This document shows, in pieces, positions 1-20,317 of a DNA stretch of 64,000 nt. The notes beneath the pieces were generated by a model. That model did not search any database, was not told the origin of the DNA, and saw only the letters and a list, made by a program, of their open reading frames with translations. The translations under genes and the position numbers were made by a program. Origin of the DNA: Daphnia carinata (Eukaryota > Arthropoda > Branchiopoda > Diplostraca > Daphniidae); contig NC_081333.1 in the NCBI RefSeq assembly GCF_022539665.2, forward strand, positions 2,790,001-2,854,000, given 5' to 3'. Positions within the stretch are counted from its first letter, which is position 1. Each line of letters begins with the position of its first letter.

Positions 1-1398
1 TGCAATAACAAAGTAATTCGTTTGTTTTTAATCATTTTTTATAGTTTTTTTTATTGCTATCACACTATATATATCATCTATTGGGATGTTTGATCCTACT
101 TTTCCCATTCGGCAACATGCACATTGGTTCACAATATGGCTACCAGTAATTTCACTTCGATTAGATGAGGGTAACCATATTGTGTAGTTGGCAAGTTGGT
201 GGATGGATAAAATTAGGCTTAAACATCCCCTTTAGCAGTGAATCAATCATTCAAAAAGGGTTTGTAATATATAAAAGTGTGTCATACGACCAAGACAAAA
301 TCAATCATTTCCTATACAAACAATAAAATCCAGATGATATATATCCGTCGACTTCGTTACATTCGTCTTGATTACAAGTGATAAATTAATGATGAGTTGT
401 TTTTTTCTTGTCTAGTCGACAAATTGCACGCGCGTTGAGCCGCTACGCACGTTTGACATTTACAGTGAAACACGCAGGCCAATGCACACTTGTCACAGCC
501 AAATTGTCCCAACGAAAAACAAAGTTAGACAAATAAAGAGAACAATTATTTTTAGCAACGTTAGTTTCATCCTATGTACAACACGCGATTAACGATTTCG
601 CAATAATTATATTTTGTCTTGCTGTTATAAATAGGCTGTATGTCATTTCGAAAAGAGAGAAGGAGGTGTAGTGGAAGTATAGAAAGAACTTTGGATTCAT
701 AATTATTTCAATATGATTTCAACGATTGACTTTTTTTTCTCTAAAGTTCTTATCTGTAAATAACATTGTCGTTATTGAGTAATTCTTTTACGAGATATTT
801 TAATTTAATAAATGTGAAGTAGCGTGAGAAAGATAGATTGATGAAAGGATGTCATAATTAATGTTAGCAGTAGAACGACTTTACCTTCATTGAATTGAAT
901 ATTATTGGATAGAAAGCATTGATCATATTCATGTAATGTATATACAAATATTATACATATTATTATTTTAAGTATATATACCAGTATATACTGTGTTGAA
1001 TTTAATTATTTTAAATTGAAAAAAAAAAAGAATGGAATTTTATGAGGCAGTAGATATTGTAGAATTATTTTACGTAGAAAAATTTACATTGAAATTAAAA
1101 TCTGTAATTAATATTATCTAGATTGGTAAATCTTTTTTTTCTTTTTTTTAAAGATAATGGGCTACAGTTGAACTGGCTAATATCGGTGGCCTGGCCACTC
1201 TTTTGTATACCTACTATACTATTTTATATACCTAATTATATATATGGAGGATGAATTAAAAAGACGAAAGTATACAGGAAAATAGCTAGAAAGATGAGTT
1301 GAGAAACGAGTAGTTAATTGGGGGATGAGAGCTGATTCGTGTTTAATCCGAAACTGGATTAATAAGTAATGAATCGATTATTTGATATAATCGATCAG
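1..1398. other. 3' flank of the Rdl-like gene, no gene seen
   Basis: AT-rich sequence downstream of the stop codon of the minus-strand GABA receptor gene. It should hold that gene's 3' UTR and intergenic DNA. Reading frames are short and broken and I see no recognisable protein or RNA gene. Confidence 0.5.
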
Positions 1399-7959
<6,561 letters not shown>

Positions 7960-10344
7960 TTTCTACAAATTCAATTTGAAGTAAAACAAAAAAAGCACTG
8001 AAGGAAAACCACGTTCTCAAAAATCACTGGTCAAAGAAACACAATGACACACACCGTACGACCACCTTGCACAACGTCCACTAACGTACTGGTTTATTTT
8101 AGTACGTAAAAGCAGGGAGGCTGCTAGCGGTCACGACCACTGCAACCCACGTTCTAAACCAAAAGCTCGCTGACATGGACCTTTTTAATATGTGTGCAAA
8201 GCAGTACGCCACCGGCACGAGTGTGGGAGAACTGTGAACTCGACAAGGTGGCTCTCCTTTTTTTTTTTGTACTCTCTCTTTTGCTCTTCGCTAGTCGAAG
8301 ATGTGATACATTTTATTACCAGGGAGAGAAGAAAAGTTGCGCGCGCAATGAAACACGTTTTTTTTTTCTCTGTTCTCGTGTGTGGGACATACTTGAGAAT
8401 AAAAATAATAGGTGCAACATTGTCTTATTGTTACCAGAAAATTTTATTTTATTAGCTGTAGAAACTTTGTCTGCTCCGTGAAACATTGCCACATTAGAAA
8501 AATTGTAATATTAAATATTGACAAAATAAATTCTCTATGTACAGAATCAATGAGCGATGAACTACAGGTGTAAACTTAACTTGTATTACGTAAAAGAAAA
8601 TTATTTTCAAACTACGAGTTTAACTCTTTTCTTAAAAAACTAGCAATTATGATTTTTTCAAAATGGAAATTATGCTGCAGGCATCAAAGAAGATCGTCTG
8701 CAAATCGAACGACTGTTCAAGGAAGAAAATTACAACCCATATAGATATATACATAGGGCGTCTAATGAACGATCCGTATAATAAAATAGAGTATTAACAT
8801 TCAAGATTCGTCCTCGTATATTTATAAAGCACACCGTATTTTTATATATTTATACATATATGCTTGCCCCGGAAGAGAGATCGATGCGACATGTCTCCGC
8901 CTCTTTTTTGTATAGACGTGACGCGGTTAAAGGTTCCCATTCGGAGGGTACTAAAGGCTTTTTCGGGGAGAGAAGATTGAGAGAGTAGTATTAGGTATAC
9001 CATTTCGACGTTCATCGGCGCGCTTTATTCTCCAACGGCAATAGAATATATAAATAACTAGGACTCACCATCAAATGTATTACCAGGGACGTTGAATCAA
9101 GGACTTGATGAGTGAACCATCCAAAAAATGTCTACTGCAAATGTTCCCCACGACAGTCTTTTCATTTTGTATTTCATATCAAAATAATGTTTAGTCAGCC
9201 CGAAAAAAAAAAAGATTTTTTTGCGGTTTTGCTACCGGACAGTTGCGTGTCATGTTTCTTGTTTCATTTTTTGTTGTTGTTGTTTTGGTTGTTGCATGTT
9301 TTGTCCGAAGCTGGCCGAAGGGAAATCAGATTGTATTCCAGGGGGCATCACAATCGAAAAGGCAAAAAAAAAAAAAAAACAAGGGGGGTTTCATCTCAAT
9401 TTTTCACATTTGCGCAAAAAAAATGTTCGAACACTGCGTATCCCCTCTTTAAAAATTAAAAAAAAAGGTAGCAAAAGTTTATTTTGATATGGGAGCATCG
9501 TAAAAGAAGAGGAGAGCGCGCTTTTCTATATTAAAAAACTAGGAATATACACACCATCGACCCAAAACTTCGACTATTAAATGGGTGAACTGTGCGAATG
9601 GCCACATCTTTTTGGAATTTTTTTTTTCTTTTTACTTTAGATTTTCAGCTGCTGCCAAGTATCGATTCTTCATTAAACCATAACATGACATGTTTATTCC
9701 CTATTATTCGTATCTAACCGCCCTTCTCCCGCGAATGTTTCAATAGCAAAAAAAAAAAAGCTCATCAAGTACGTAACATCTCCCTCCCCATTTTTACCCG
9801 AACATTCATATTCTTCTTTTAAGCTTACACTTAAGACTTAATTTTGGCTTGATGCCATTCAGAATTTGCATGATGAAAAAGTAAATACATTTCCTCGTGT
9901 CAAACGATAGACATCATAATGAGCAGGGATATTTTTTTCCATGTTTTTTTCTCGAGTGGGTTCACGTCTCCTCGTTAACAACAAACGACACAGCTCTTCT
10001 CTTTCGCAGGAAAAGAAAAAAATCAACATCCTTCCCACTGGAGAAAAAGTGTGGCATTCTCTGTTCTTAAAAAAAGCGACTGATTTACAGCGCGAAAATT
10101 GGTAAAGAAGAAAAATAAAACGGAGATGAGAAAAACAAGTAGACACACGGGGATGGAGGCAGCCGATCGATCCAGCTGTTTCTGGCAGCAGGTACACACA
10201 CACACACTGTATACACACACACACACACACATATAATGTGTGTAAGCCCAGGCACGGTCGTCGCCATTCTTAATGTTTTCTTCCATTATGATCTCGTAGA
10301 AAGCTCACGTCTAAAGTGCTAGATAGTGTATGTGTGCGAACCAA
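7960..10344. other. Intergenic region between the Rdl-like gene and RMI1
   Basis: Contains the 5' flank of the Rdl-like gene (first coding ATG at 7959, minus) and the 3' flank of RMI1. There are many A and T runs. The few long open frames (for example near 9112-9459) are low-complexity Phe/Lys-rich and not convincing. No RNA gene recognised. Confidence 0.5.
10194..10231. repeat. Compound (CA)n microsatellite
   Basis: Two CA runs (10194-10208 and about 10212-10231) separated by TGTAT, followed by a short GTGTGTG. Ordinary dinucleotide repeat downstream of RMI1. Confidence 0.85.
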
Positions 10345-13300
10345 TCACAAAAGTTGTAACATTTCGAGATGACGACGCTCAATGTCCTCCAACCGGTAGA
10401 CAACGGGCAACTTATGGTTTGTGGCCGGAATTCCGGCTGCGCTGCACTTGTCTCGATCAGCATCACTAGCCGGCCATCGGATGTGGAGAAGGCAATTCAA
10501 ACGGATGAGCTTTTGCTTGGCTTCTTCCAATACCTTTTTTTTAACAATGGAAAAGAAAATAGTAATCAAAGCAAAAAAAAAAAAAAAAAACAGAGTTTGA
10601 TGAGAAAAAAAACCCACTAAAACTATTTTTTGCATATGCAGACGATTAGATTTCATTGGATTTTTAATTATCAGCCTGAAGAGCTTAGATGATATAACCC
10701 TTGGGGGCATGTTCTCTCAACCTTACTTCTATACATAGTACTTGTGCACCCCCCCCCCCCCCTCTTGATTGCGAGGAGCTTTGTGCAGCGACCCGCTTCC
10801 ATTCCATCTACTCACTGGCGCATGTACGGAGCAAGAAAAAAAAAAACGTACCAAACGGGACTGGCTGATAGTTACTTCTGTCGGTTGTTGTCTTGGAACA
10901 GTTAATGCCGACTGGTTTCTGCTTATTTCATCTTGTTTGCTCTTTCCAAATACCGGACGAAAAGGCCCAACTTTTTTTTTGGCGGGGCTGTCTTTTCAAT
11001 TTTGTGGGTTTTCAACGTTCTTGCGGCTAATAAAACTAGTCAATTATTTTCCCTCGGCAACAGAGTAGGCTTTCCTTTTCGACGTACAAGTTTTCAACTA
11101 ACTTTGACGTTACGGATACGGATGTTGTAAAGGCAACTTACTTGTGCTCCGATACGTTTACTATCGCCGCCACTAGCAGCCATCATTGATTTGAGAGCAG
11201 GCGGTGAATATCCAATCAGATTCTCCAAAACCTTTTTTGTTTTTGCCAATCGGGAAAGATAAAAAAAAAGGAAAAAATCAACAAGAGGGGGACGAAACAA
11301 AAAAGTAGATTAATTACGGTCTGATTGATTCGTACTTACATCCGGACCGAAATCAACAAACAACGCAGCCGATCCGTCATTAATAATGGCTGATAATTTC
11401 CACTGGATTGTCCCAATCTCTGTTCTAGCCGCTTCTAATTTGCTTTTAATCGTCGCTACGAATCCCTAAGAAATGCCATTAAAACAAAAATGAAGTTTTT
11501 CTTTTAAATCGAGAAATAATTTGATGATCTATGGGGACTAATTCACCTTGACACAGATGAATTCCTCTTCACATTTGACATTATTGACCGCCCTGTCCGT
11601 CCTTGTTTTGATGTAACTCGACAAATAAGTGAAAGGTCTGTTGACAATAATAGGTTTAGCTTGGCCAGCTGTTGTCGACGTAGTTAAAGGTCCACTGATT
11701 TTGACTCGACGCCCAGCGTCTTCTTCCGACTGCCCCACCGGGACGGCAAGGTTGCCAGCTGTGAAAAGGATGTCATCATCATCGTCCGGGAACATGTCTT
11801 CATCTCCTGCTGATGCCGTGTGGAAAATGTAATCGTCATCGTCGTCCGGAAACATATCCTCCTCGACTTTGGCTCGTATGGCCCTCTGCTGGATTTTCTT
11901 AGCCGGCGGAAAGGAAGCACTCCAGGGTTTGAGGTCATCGTCGTCGTTCCTTTTCTGTTTGGCGACGCTACACGTGCCTTGATTGGCCGACGCGGACTTG
12001 TTTCGACAGACGCCTCTTTGTTGTTGCTCCGTGTTGTTTCCGCATTTGGCGGAGGAGGGTTCATCATCTGCGAAAGAGAATAACAAATCAACATCACAAG
12101 TGGCAATAAACTTGGCCATACAAATCACGTTCCAGTTTCCGCTCTATAGACAAGAAGAGACTTGATGAAATGATTCGACTAGATTCTTCTTCAAGAACTT
12201 TGTATGTTTGTGTGTGTCTCTTTTTTTTTTGCCTAGTGGCGGCGGAAGAATGAAAGAAGTCGGGTAACCCACTCTTTCTTTCATCGGCTCATCCTCAAAA
12301 CAAAAAATATAAAAAGGCCCGAATCCTATCGTAGATTCTCTTTTGACTGCAAACTTCTTTCTTTTTTCTTTTCCTTTGACGAATAAATGGAATAAAGTAG
12401 ATGCGAAGACTCGATTTTGTTTGTCTTGGCCAATTTAACGTGCAAGTCGATACGAAAGATTCTGCAGATCCCCCACAACCGGTTTCTTTTCGATTAAAAA
12501 GAAAAACGGGGAAGTTCAATCAACAAAAAAGACAAAGACGGTTAACTCTTTTTTTTTATGGTTAACCTTTGTTTTGTTTTCTTTTTTCAAATTCTTAAAC
12601 GAAAAAGGAAAGTAAACCGACTCAATCGGTAGAGTATAAAGTGAAACTCCTCCTCACCGTCTGTGTGTGTGCGTTCAAACTCTTAATCGATTGAACATGG
12701 CCAGAGCGAAAGCCATAAAATAAAAAGCCTCAACTTGGGGTAGTAAACAATGGAATACGGATGAAGAAATCCATTCGTCACTTTTTTGTTTCCCTTCTTT
12801 CTCGACTTTTCAGATGCAGTTTCGACAGGCAGAGAAAAGGCAAGTACGAAAATGATGGAAAAAGACCAAGATTCATTTTTTTTCTTCCCTTTTGTTTTTC
12901 TTTTCTTATTTCGTAGAAAAAAAGCAACTTCCGTCGTCAGGAGGAGATCTTTGTGTTGGGCCGGCGCAGTATAGCCCGATCAATCACTAAACCCAACACA
13001 CACACAAGCGCGCGCCGCTGTGTTGTGTGTCGACCTTTTACCACCAGGGATGCAGCTTCATTATCGACCGGGGTTCTCTTTTTCTTTCATTTTATTTATT
13101 TTTTTTTTTCTGTTGTTGTTGAGTACTCCCCTCTTTTTTTTTTTTTTTTTATCTTTTGGTATAGGGCAAAAGGTTTGGCAGCCATGACCGAGTACCAACA
13201 CTTCCGGGCCGGCCGGAAGTCAAGACCGCAGAAACCCACCAATCTAACCCCCCTCTTTTTTTTCTGTGGGTGGTTTATTTGAGGTTACATCAGATTATTA

Positions 13301-14489
13301 ATGCACTTGCTGGAACACGTGACCAGTCAAGTGAAAGGAGGAGGGGAAAAAAATAAATATTCAAACTCTATTGCCCACACATTGTGGTGTCAGACCTACG
13401 GCGAAAAGTTATGTTCAACTTAAATTAGATAGCGTACAACGGTAGCATGCATTTTCCCAAGCGATTCCTAAGTTCTCTGCGGAATGTTTTTATCCCCCTC
13501 CCACCGTCTCCTTGTTTTTTTTATACGCTGTCGATTTAACGGTCACGTGCACAATTGAGTTGGGTCCAAAAGTTTGTCACTCCATCGCTCAGCACAAGTG
13601 GAAGAAAAAAAGAAGCTTGCTAATTTTTTGAAAAAAAAAAAGTTTCCTTTTGTCCGAATCAATGAAAGAGAAAGAACAAAAAACAAACTAGAGGGAAATG
13701 TCATACCTCCATCTTGTTCGACGTCGTTGACGGTTGCTAATGTCTGCGCAGTGTAGGTACCGTAGACTGGGTTGGGGTTCTCTGGCTTGTCAAGCAGACG
13801 TGCCAGGATGTTCTCGGGAGCGTTTTTTTGCACTAGGTCACTCACTTCTCCACCTAAAAGTTCAATGTTGTTGGAACGGAGAAGAATGACCCCACGGCGG
13901 CACTCCACTGGTCCCTTGACGAGGACTTTGGTCCCAGGAATCAAGTCCAAGTGCAGGTGATGGATGGGGGTGTACTCCATGGCTTGGATGCTTTGACTGC
14001 CATCCGTTAGGTCAAGCAACAGCATCCTCCTGTTCTTTGGTTCCCATTTCGAAGGTATTTTCTTGTCCGCAGAGACTTCACTGTTGCTCTCCAGTCCCTT
14101 TGTGATTTTGGTGTGCTGGGAATAGGCAGACTGACCAATGTTGAGGACAGACATCAACTGTTTTTGGTCAACACACGAGAATTATTAGCACTTGTTAAAT
14201 GATTGAGAGTACGCTGGCTCACCTGAAGGACATAATTCTCTGTCAAGTTGGCCAGAGTTGATTTATTCAAGTTAATGGGAAGTGATTTGAGTTCCAATGA
14301 TACAAAATCCATGAGAAACCATTGTTGAGCAACAAATTCCAGTAGATCGGGGAGATTTGTTTTGGAATGTGAACCCCTGTAAAAGGCAATACAGCCATCG
14401 ATCCATTCCTGAGGCGCCGTCATGGATGAAACTCGACATTTGTTTTTTAAATGATCCTGTACCCTCTTTCGCGTATCATCCATACTCAT
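10345..14489 (-). CDS. RMI1: RecQ-mediated genome instability protein 1 (6 exons, 547 aa)
   Basis: Scaffold of the BLM helicase-topoisomerase III alpha-RMI complex, which dissolves double Holliday junctions in the nucleus. Coding exons: 14223-14489, 13707-14157, 11547-12067, 11340-11465, 11142-11231, 10345-10533; phases close to 547 residues (human about 625). The N-terminal part has the helical segment (APQEWIDGCIAF, LPDLLEFVAQQW) followed by an OB fold (RRMLLLDLTDGSQSIQAMEY, PGTKVLVKGPVECRRGVILL) typical of RMI1. Exon 3 is the divergent acidic linker, with a repeated DMFPDDDDD motif. PFTYLSSYI (about residue 386) begins the C-terminal OB fold that in vertebrates binds RMI2; exons 4-6 supply WKLSAIINDGSAALFVDFG and the terminal helix. 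Exon 3 could start earlier in the same open frame, but the CAG acceptor at 12068 keeps phase with exon 2. No RMI2 gene is in the window. Confidence 0.93.
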
Positions 14490-14724
14490 CGTTTATGCAA
14501 ACAAGACCACAGTATATAAACACACACACTCACGCTATGTGCAACAAAAAGAATAAACGAATAACAATTCCTCCTCGTGTCAAACCGAGTCCCTTTTTCG
14601 GTCGACAGTTTCAATATTATGTTTTATGCCTCGGTGGCAAGCCTTCTTTTCAAGAACTTGTGTGGGTAAAGGCAAAAGGCAAACCTTGTTTACGTTTTAG
14701 GTATTGTTGTTGTGCCCGCCTTTA

Positions 14725-14749
14725 TGTGTGTGTGTGTGTGTGTGTGTGA
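14725..14749. repeat. (TG)n microsatellite
   Basis: Uninterrupted run of about 12 TG units, about 240 bp upstream of the RMI1 start codon. Confidence 0.9.
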
Positions 14750-14774
14750 TAGATTTTTGAATAGACATGCTATA

Positions 14775-14788
14775 GAGCCATCTAGCGG
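14775..14788. promoter_or_regulatory. CTCF-like motif GAGCCATCTAGCGG
   Basis: Resembles the animal CTCF core (GCC-M-YCTAG-TGG type). It lies about 290 bp upstream of the RMI1 start codon. Motif resemblance only; occupancy is unknown. Confidence 0.25.
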
Positions 14789-17700
14789 AATACCATAATA
14801 AATTATGATTTTTCTTTTTTCTTTTTTTCAACAAAACGTTTTTTTTTAGTTTTTAAATGATTGGCTCAAGAGGGGGAGTAAAAAAAAGCCACAAAGCGAC
14901 TATTGGCCCGAGTGTCGCCTGTTTTACATAAGAAAAATTCTCGCGTGTGCCTATTATAACAGCGTTCGTGAAGAGGAAAATGTACCGGTACTTTTTATAT
15001 CATGCCGAACAGAAACCTGGCAGACTAGTAATCTTATTAGCATAGAAATCCTCTCGTTATACCTACAACGGTACCATAAACGCACCCAATTTTCCGCCGG
15101 TGGGCGCGGCGAGACTCTTTTCTCAAACGAGCATTGCGTGTTGCGTAACAAACAATAATAATAATAACAAGACCATAAGGTTTTGGCCGACCGTTCTTAA
15201 AATTTTATACCATTCCCAACTTTTTTCTTCCTCCAATATTTACGGTAGAATCGTTTGCGACGTGATTGGCCTTCGTAAAAATGTGTGGAAATGTTCTATA
15301 TATGAAATGGCAGCGAGCCGTGAAAGGAAAAGGTAATATGTGTCCTGCCATTGCATTTTATTGGCAACGTTGAACATGGCAAGCAAGAAAACTTAACATC
15401 TTCAAAATGGCGGCGGCTCCTTGCCAAAAAAACAGAAAAAGAAAACGACCGAATCTTGAGAGGAAATCAATACCGAAAAAGATCCTTTTTTTCCCCCCTC
15501 TTATACATACACCAGGAGATAGCAAGAGAGGATGCAAATGGAATTGTTAGACGGAGCGAAAAAAAAAAAAAAGAAAAACTGTTATTTTCTCTGCTCTCAA
15601 CAAAAGAGACTTGGCGACGTGTAAAATCGTTGCCACCACTGCTGTTGGGGTATATCAGGCTGCTATAACCATAGAAAAGAGAAAGAGATCGTTCATCATT
15701 TGAGTTCTTCGTATTTTTGATGCTACTGATGGCTCGCAGCGCAACTGGCGTTCGCTCGGCTAAGGCCATATCGCCTTCTTGGGATATCATGTGATGATGG
15801 CGTCGAAAAAGAAAATGATCAAACGATTTATTGTTTACAGATCGTCATCAATATATAAGAGATCAACCTCTATACATCGAAGGGATACTATTATTCTTCA
15901 TGGTTTTATACCAGTATGGCCTGTATACGACATTACTACATAAATTATAGATCGGATGCCCGGAGGGGGGCACGAGCGGAAACGTATAAAAACCCAAGTT
16001 CCTTTCTACATCTCTGAAATGACCGAAGCAGCACTTTAGCACCTTCTTTTTCACAATCTGGCAAAAGAGCTATAAAAAGCACAAAAAGAACTATAAAGAA
16101 ATGTCTTTTTCGTACACGACGGTAGAGTAGTAATAGCATCTAGAAACGAGGAATTGGCGTCAAGTTTGTGGGAGCCGAATGCGTGTGTCTGTAATAGGAT
16201 ATGCTACGTGTAGACACAGCGGCCCGCTGGTGTGGAGTAGAGTGTGTAGGCCAATCTATATTGATTTAACGCCAGCTAGCTGGGAGTGATAGTTCTCTCT
16301 CTCTCCCTCCGGTTATATAGTGATTAGTGTCGGCTTTGCTGTGTGATTAGCAAAAGAAGAAAAGGGGGGAAAGTGAAGATTGGCAGCTATCGTCAGAAGG
16401 GTGGTAGGCATGCACACTTGCACAGCCATATTACAACATGCTCCATTTCCTAGCCCACTTTGGGAGCTGAAGGTCCTCGCTGTTATAGACTTTGGACGTG
16501 TAAACTGTAAAGTGATGTGCTGCTGTCTCGAAAGAAACAGACACGAGGCGCCATAGATAGAAAACAAACACACATGCAAAAAAAAAAAGGCCATTCGTTT
16601 TTTTATTTTTCTGGTAAACTTGCAGCTGGTGATGTTGCAGAAGAGACAAGACAAAAGACGTGAGAGCTATGGCGTTATATAGCGCTCGCAGCGTCTATTT
16701 GCTGCGAAAAAGTTTAGCCTGGGTGCCGTCCAATGCAACTTTACCATCGACTGTTAATGAGCGAGCAGCGGACTGCAATATACTTACACGGTGCTGCTGG
16801 TCGCTACTATATCTAAAACTCAAAGATATATTTTGACGATAATCCTGCTTTATTGCTGGTCGAATTACCAAGTTTTCCTTTAGCTGCAGCTTATTTATGT
16901 AATCTCATTTAGGAACGTTAGACGCACTAGCAACTGTCACGAGCGCTTGCAACGTGATTACTGTGCTGTGCTACATATTGATGGCCTTTGCGCGACACAT
17001 AGAGAAGTGCTAAAAGCTGAATCATCTTTGATTTCTTCTTTCACGGCTCTTTTGACGGTGTCGCTGGATAACAACCCAACGTGCTGTGGTTCTTTATACG
17101 TATGGTAATGAGCTTATTCTGCGCCAGTCAACGCGCGCACCAGCGTTTGATCAGTTTTGCATGAAAAAAAAAGGGAACGCATGTCGTGGGACGAGCGCAG
17201 TTCACATACCTCTAAAGTTATGCTGACTCAATAATATTCATATATTCCATATCTTTTTTTTTGCCACCCAGACGAACGGAGAGGGGGCAGTCTCCACATT
17301 GTTTCTTATTTCCATGTGAATAAAAGGCCATATATTCCATTTATATACAAAAAATAATTTAATGTATGGACAGCCGATCGTTCCTTCAACTTTGTAATGC
17401 ATCAATAAACTCTTTGTGTATGTCCTACTGTGAATGTACGAAGCAAGCGGGCAGCAGAAGCAAAGTGTAAAACCTTATATAATACATGACGTTTGTGCTG
17501 TGTGCTGAAAATTTGAGCTGCCGCGCTCCATCGATCATCGACTGAAATAAAAGGGGCCTGGCTAGATGTACTAGAGTGAGCGGGGGTTTGCTATGGCAGC
17601 TCTGTGTATATATATTGACGACGTAACTGCACATATGGAAAAGCAGGGTTCTGCTGAGTTTTCGAATCAAGCTCCCGTCTTTATGTGCACGCCATAACGT

Positions 17701-20301
17701 TAGCAAAACTCTTTTCTGTTCGCTATATAATCCTCAGCAGCCGCATAGGGACGGACAGAGAGCCGAGGCACACGCGAAATCGCCATAAAATTCAATCAAA
17801 ACTTGATGCTCTGTTCTCGGTGCTATAATTTAGGAAATCGGGTTGTTGCGAAAAAAGGTCTACAGTCGTAATGTGCCTATGTGTATATTAGGAGTCATGC
17901 TCCCAATCCATCTCAATTCGTTATGCATATTGCGTATAGGTCTCCCCTTCTCGTTGCAGAACATATAATTCATCAGTCGGGTCATTATTTTTATTTTCTA
18001 GCCGCTTTTCAGGCATACACCTGCTGTGCAGCGGGGGTAAACTAGTCATTTGCGTTGCGTATTGTATTACATAAATACTGTGTGCGACGTGTACATCAAC
18101 CCATTACACAGTCTGTAAAATTGGTTTCCCATCTAACGTACCCACCGTACATTTCTAATGGTTTCATCATGGATTTTCATAGATGTATAATTCTACTGAG
18201 TGAAGGAGAATTAATACCATTAATGAATTAATTGGCGGCCACATTGAATGAAGTGGACATTCATTTGTTCAGCTTCAACTTTTTGTTTTGTATGGAAATC
18301 TTAAAACTTCGATTAAATCGCTGGAGTCCCAGCCTTGAATCCGGTTGATTGTCATCCACTTCCATTATGCACTTAAAGTAGAAAAATAATTTTTATTTTA
18401 ATCTTTAAAAATGCCGAATTATTTTTCTGTTCAATACAGCCTATTACGTATGATTCTTTATTGTTTTGTTTGTTTTTTTTATGCGAAATGTTAAGTAAAT
18501 AAATCTCTGACATGTACATTTCTCTTTTTTAAAAAGGGAAAATATGGTGAAGAAAAGCAATTTTGCTGTCGTCAGCAATGTAAGACAGCAAACCAGATGG
18601 TACTGATGTCCGACCTCCCTTATATTATCTAAGAGAAAACGAGGAGCTGTACAGACAAATAAACGTACGCAAGCGCGGGAGTCTCGCGTATACATTCCGG
18701 GACTGAATGTATAAGATGTGTGCTGTCTGAAACGCTATACGTTATGTGTCACTAAAATAAAAGGGAGCAAGAAAAGAAAATGGCATTTGGGGGAAAATGG
18801 TTTTAGTTTGCCTTGCCCCGCCCATCACCCTATCTATTGACAATAAATGCGAGTTATATAGTGGGTTTTCTGCACATCTCTTGTCGAAAGGATCGACAGC
18901 AGTCGCCCATGAAAACGGTGACGTCAATGCAACGGCATCATGTCTAGTGTATTAAACATTGGGCCAAACTCATTTTGCTCCGTATATACACATCGTAGCA
19001 ATGGCGCTGGGTGTCACTGCAAACGACGAACACTTAAACACAACTCCCTGTGTCAATAAATGATCTTTCTTTTCGAAATATTATTCAAGTCTAAATGAGA
19101 TGTGCAGAGCTTTTATTATTATTTTTTTTTATTCTCGCCTTTGTATTGTGTACACAGGCGAAAATATCGTGAATCACGATGACGATCCATTGTGGAATAT
19201 TGCCTCAAGACATGTACGCTTATATCTTTTGCCGCAACCGCCTATCGCTCTTTCTTTTTTACACACTCACGATTGAATCGCTTCATTAACCCTGCTCATA
19301 TATCAACCCTCTCTCTTTTTATCTCTTTCCCCATTTTTCTTCTGTTGTTCTTCTATACGGGAAAAACGATTGTCGAGGACCGTAATCACATCAGGACTTG
19401 TGTACATCCTCCATTTAGCCGTGGGCTTGTACACATCCATATCTTTTTTGAAGCGTGTATCACAATTCAATGTTTTAATCGATTTTGCCATGGGAAATAA
19501 CTTGCGCGTAGAGATCAAACGTAAAGTTTTCTTTCAGTTATTCTTTTTATTTGCTACTTTTTCTTTTTTTCCTTTCTTGTGATACCAACCGAATTTTTCA
19601 AATATTTTTGTTCTTTAACAAAAAAAAAAGTCAATCCTCACGAGAAAGGACGACAATGCGGTTCAAAGAACACATCAGTGAGAAACGAATGCTCGTCTTC
19701 CCTTATTTTCTCTTCACGTAGTTTGCAGAGAGAGAGAGAGAGACCACTGCCCAGTTGGTCCGTGTCCTCTAATCCCATCAAGGGACCAAAGAGAAAAGAG
19801 TTTATTCTGACTTTATGCGGAGTTTCTAGCAGCCTAGCCGATCTTTTGCCGAAGACCGAAGTTTACCCAGATGAACATTACGAGGACTTCTGAGATGTCT
19901 TGGATAATAAAACAAGAGCCAAGTTCTTTTTTGGTAAAAAAAAAAAATTAAAAAAAAAAAAAAGGAAAGTTTTTTTGTTGGTTCTTTTAGGTCCTTGAGG
20001 ACTCGTGTGAAATTAAGAGGTATTTGTGGATAAAATGAAGCCTATAAAACCTTAGACTTTTTATTTCGATCTTGTCGAATTCAATTGTACTCAGTTTAAC
20101 AGGAACAAGAAAGACGACGGCAACGACGTATAGGAATAAATATATATTCTCCAGAGGATGGTTGAAGGCTCTACTGTATAGCGACGTGGATCTACCAACA
20201 GACTTGTACCACCTAATTTGAAAATGGAAAGTAATTCAATTTCCATTTCATTTCCGTGCTCAAAAGTTTTTTTTTTTCTCTTTTTCAAGTTGAGTTTCCT
20301 T

Positions 20302-20317
20302 CTCGCCATCTAGCGAC
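20302..20317. promoter_or_regulatory. CTCF-like motif around CGCCATCTAGCGAC
   Basis: Second copy of the GCCATCTAGCG core, in the gene-poor interval about 1.4 kb upstream of the RRM gene. Motif resemblance only. Confidence 0.25.

Noticed and set aside
9112-9459. 115-codon plus-strand open frame
   Set aside because: Phe- and Lys-rich low complexity arising from T and A runs; no splice-consistent partner or domain.
10741-10762. Long C run as an i-motif or G-quadruplex element
   Set aside because: A single homopolymer among many in this region; nothing ties it to a gene or function.
12618-12635. tRNA A-box-like sequence (CGACTCAATCGGTAGAGT)
   Set aside because: No acceptor stem, anticodon arm or matching B box at the right distance.
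13543-13706. Extension of RMI1 exon 2 into the following open sequence
   Set aside because: A GTATGA donor at 13706-13701 joins in phase to exon 3, and the extension is low-complexity Phe/Ser/Lys.
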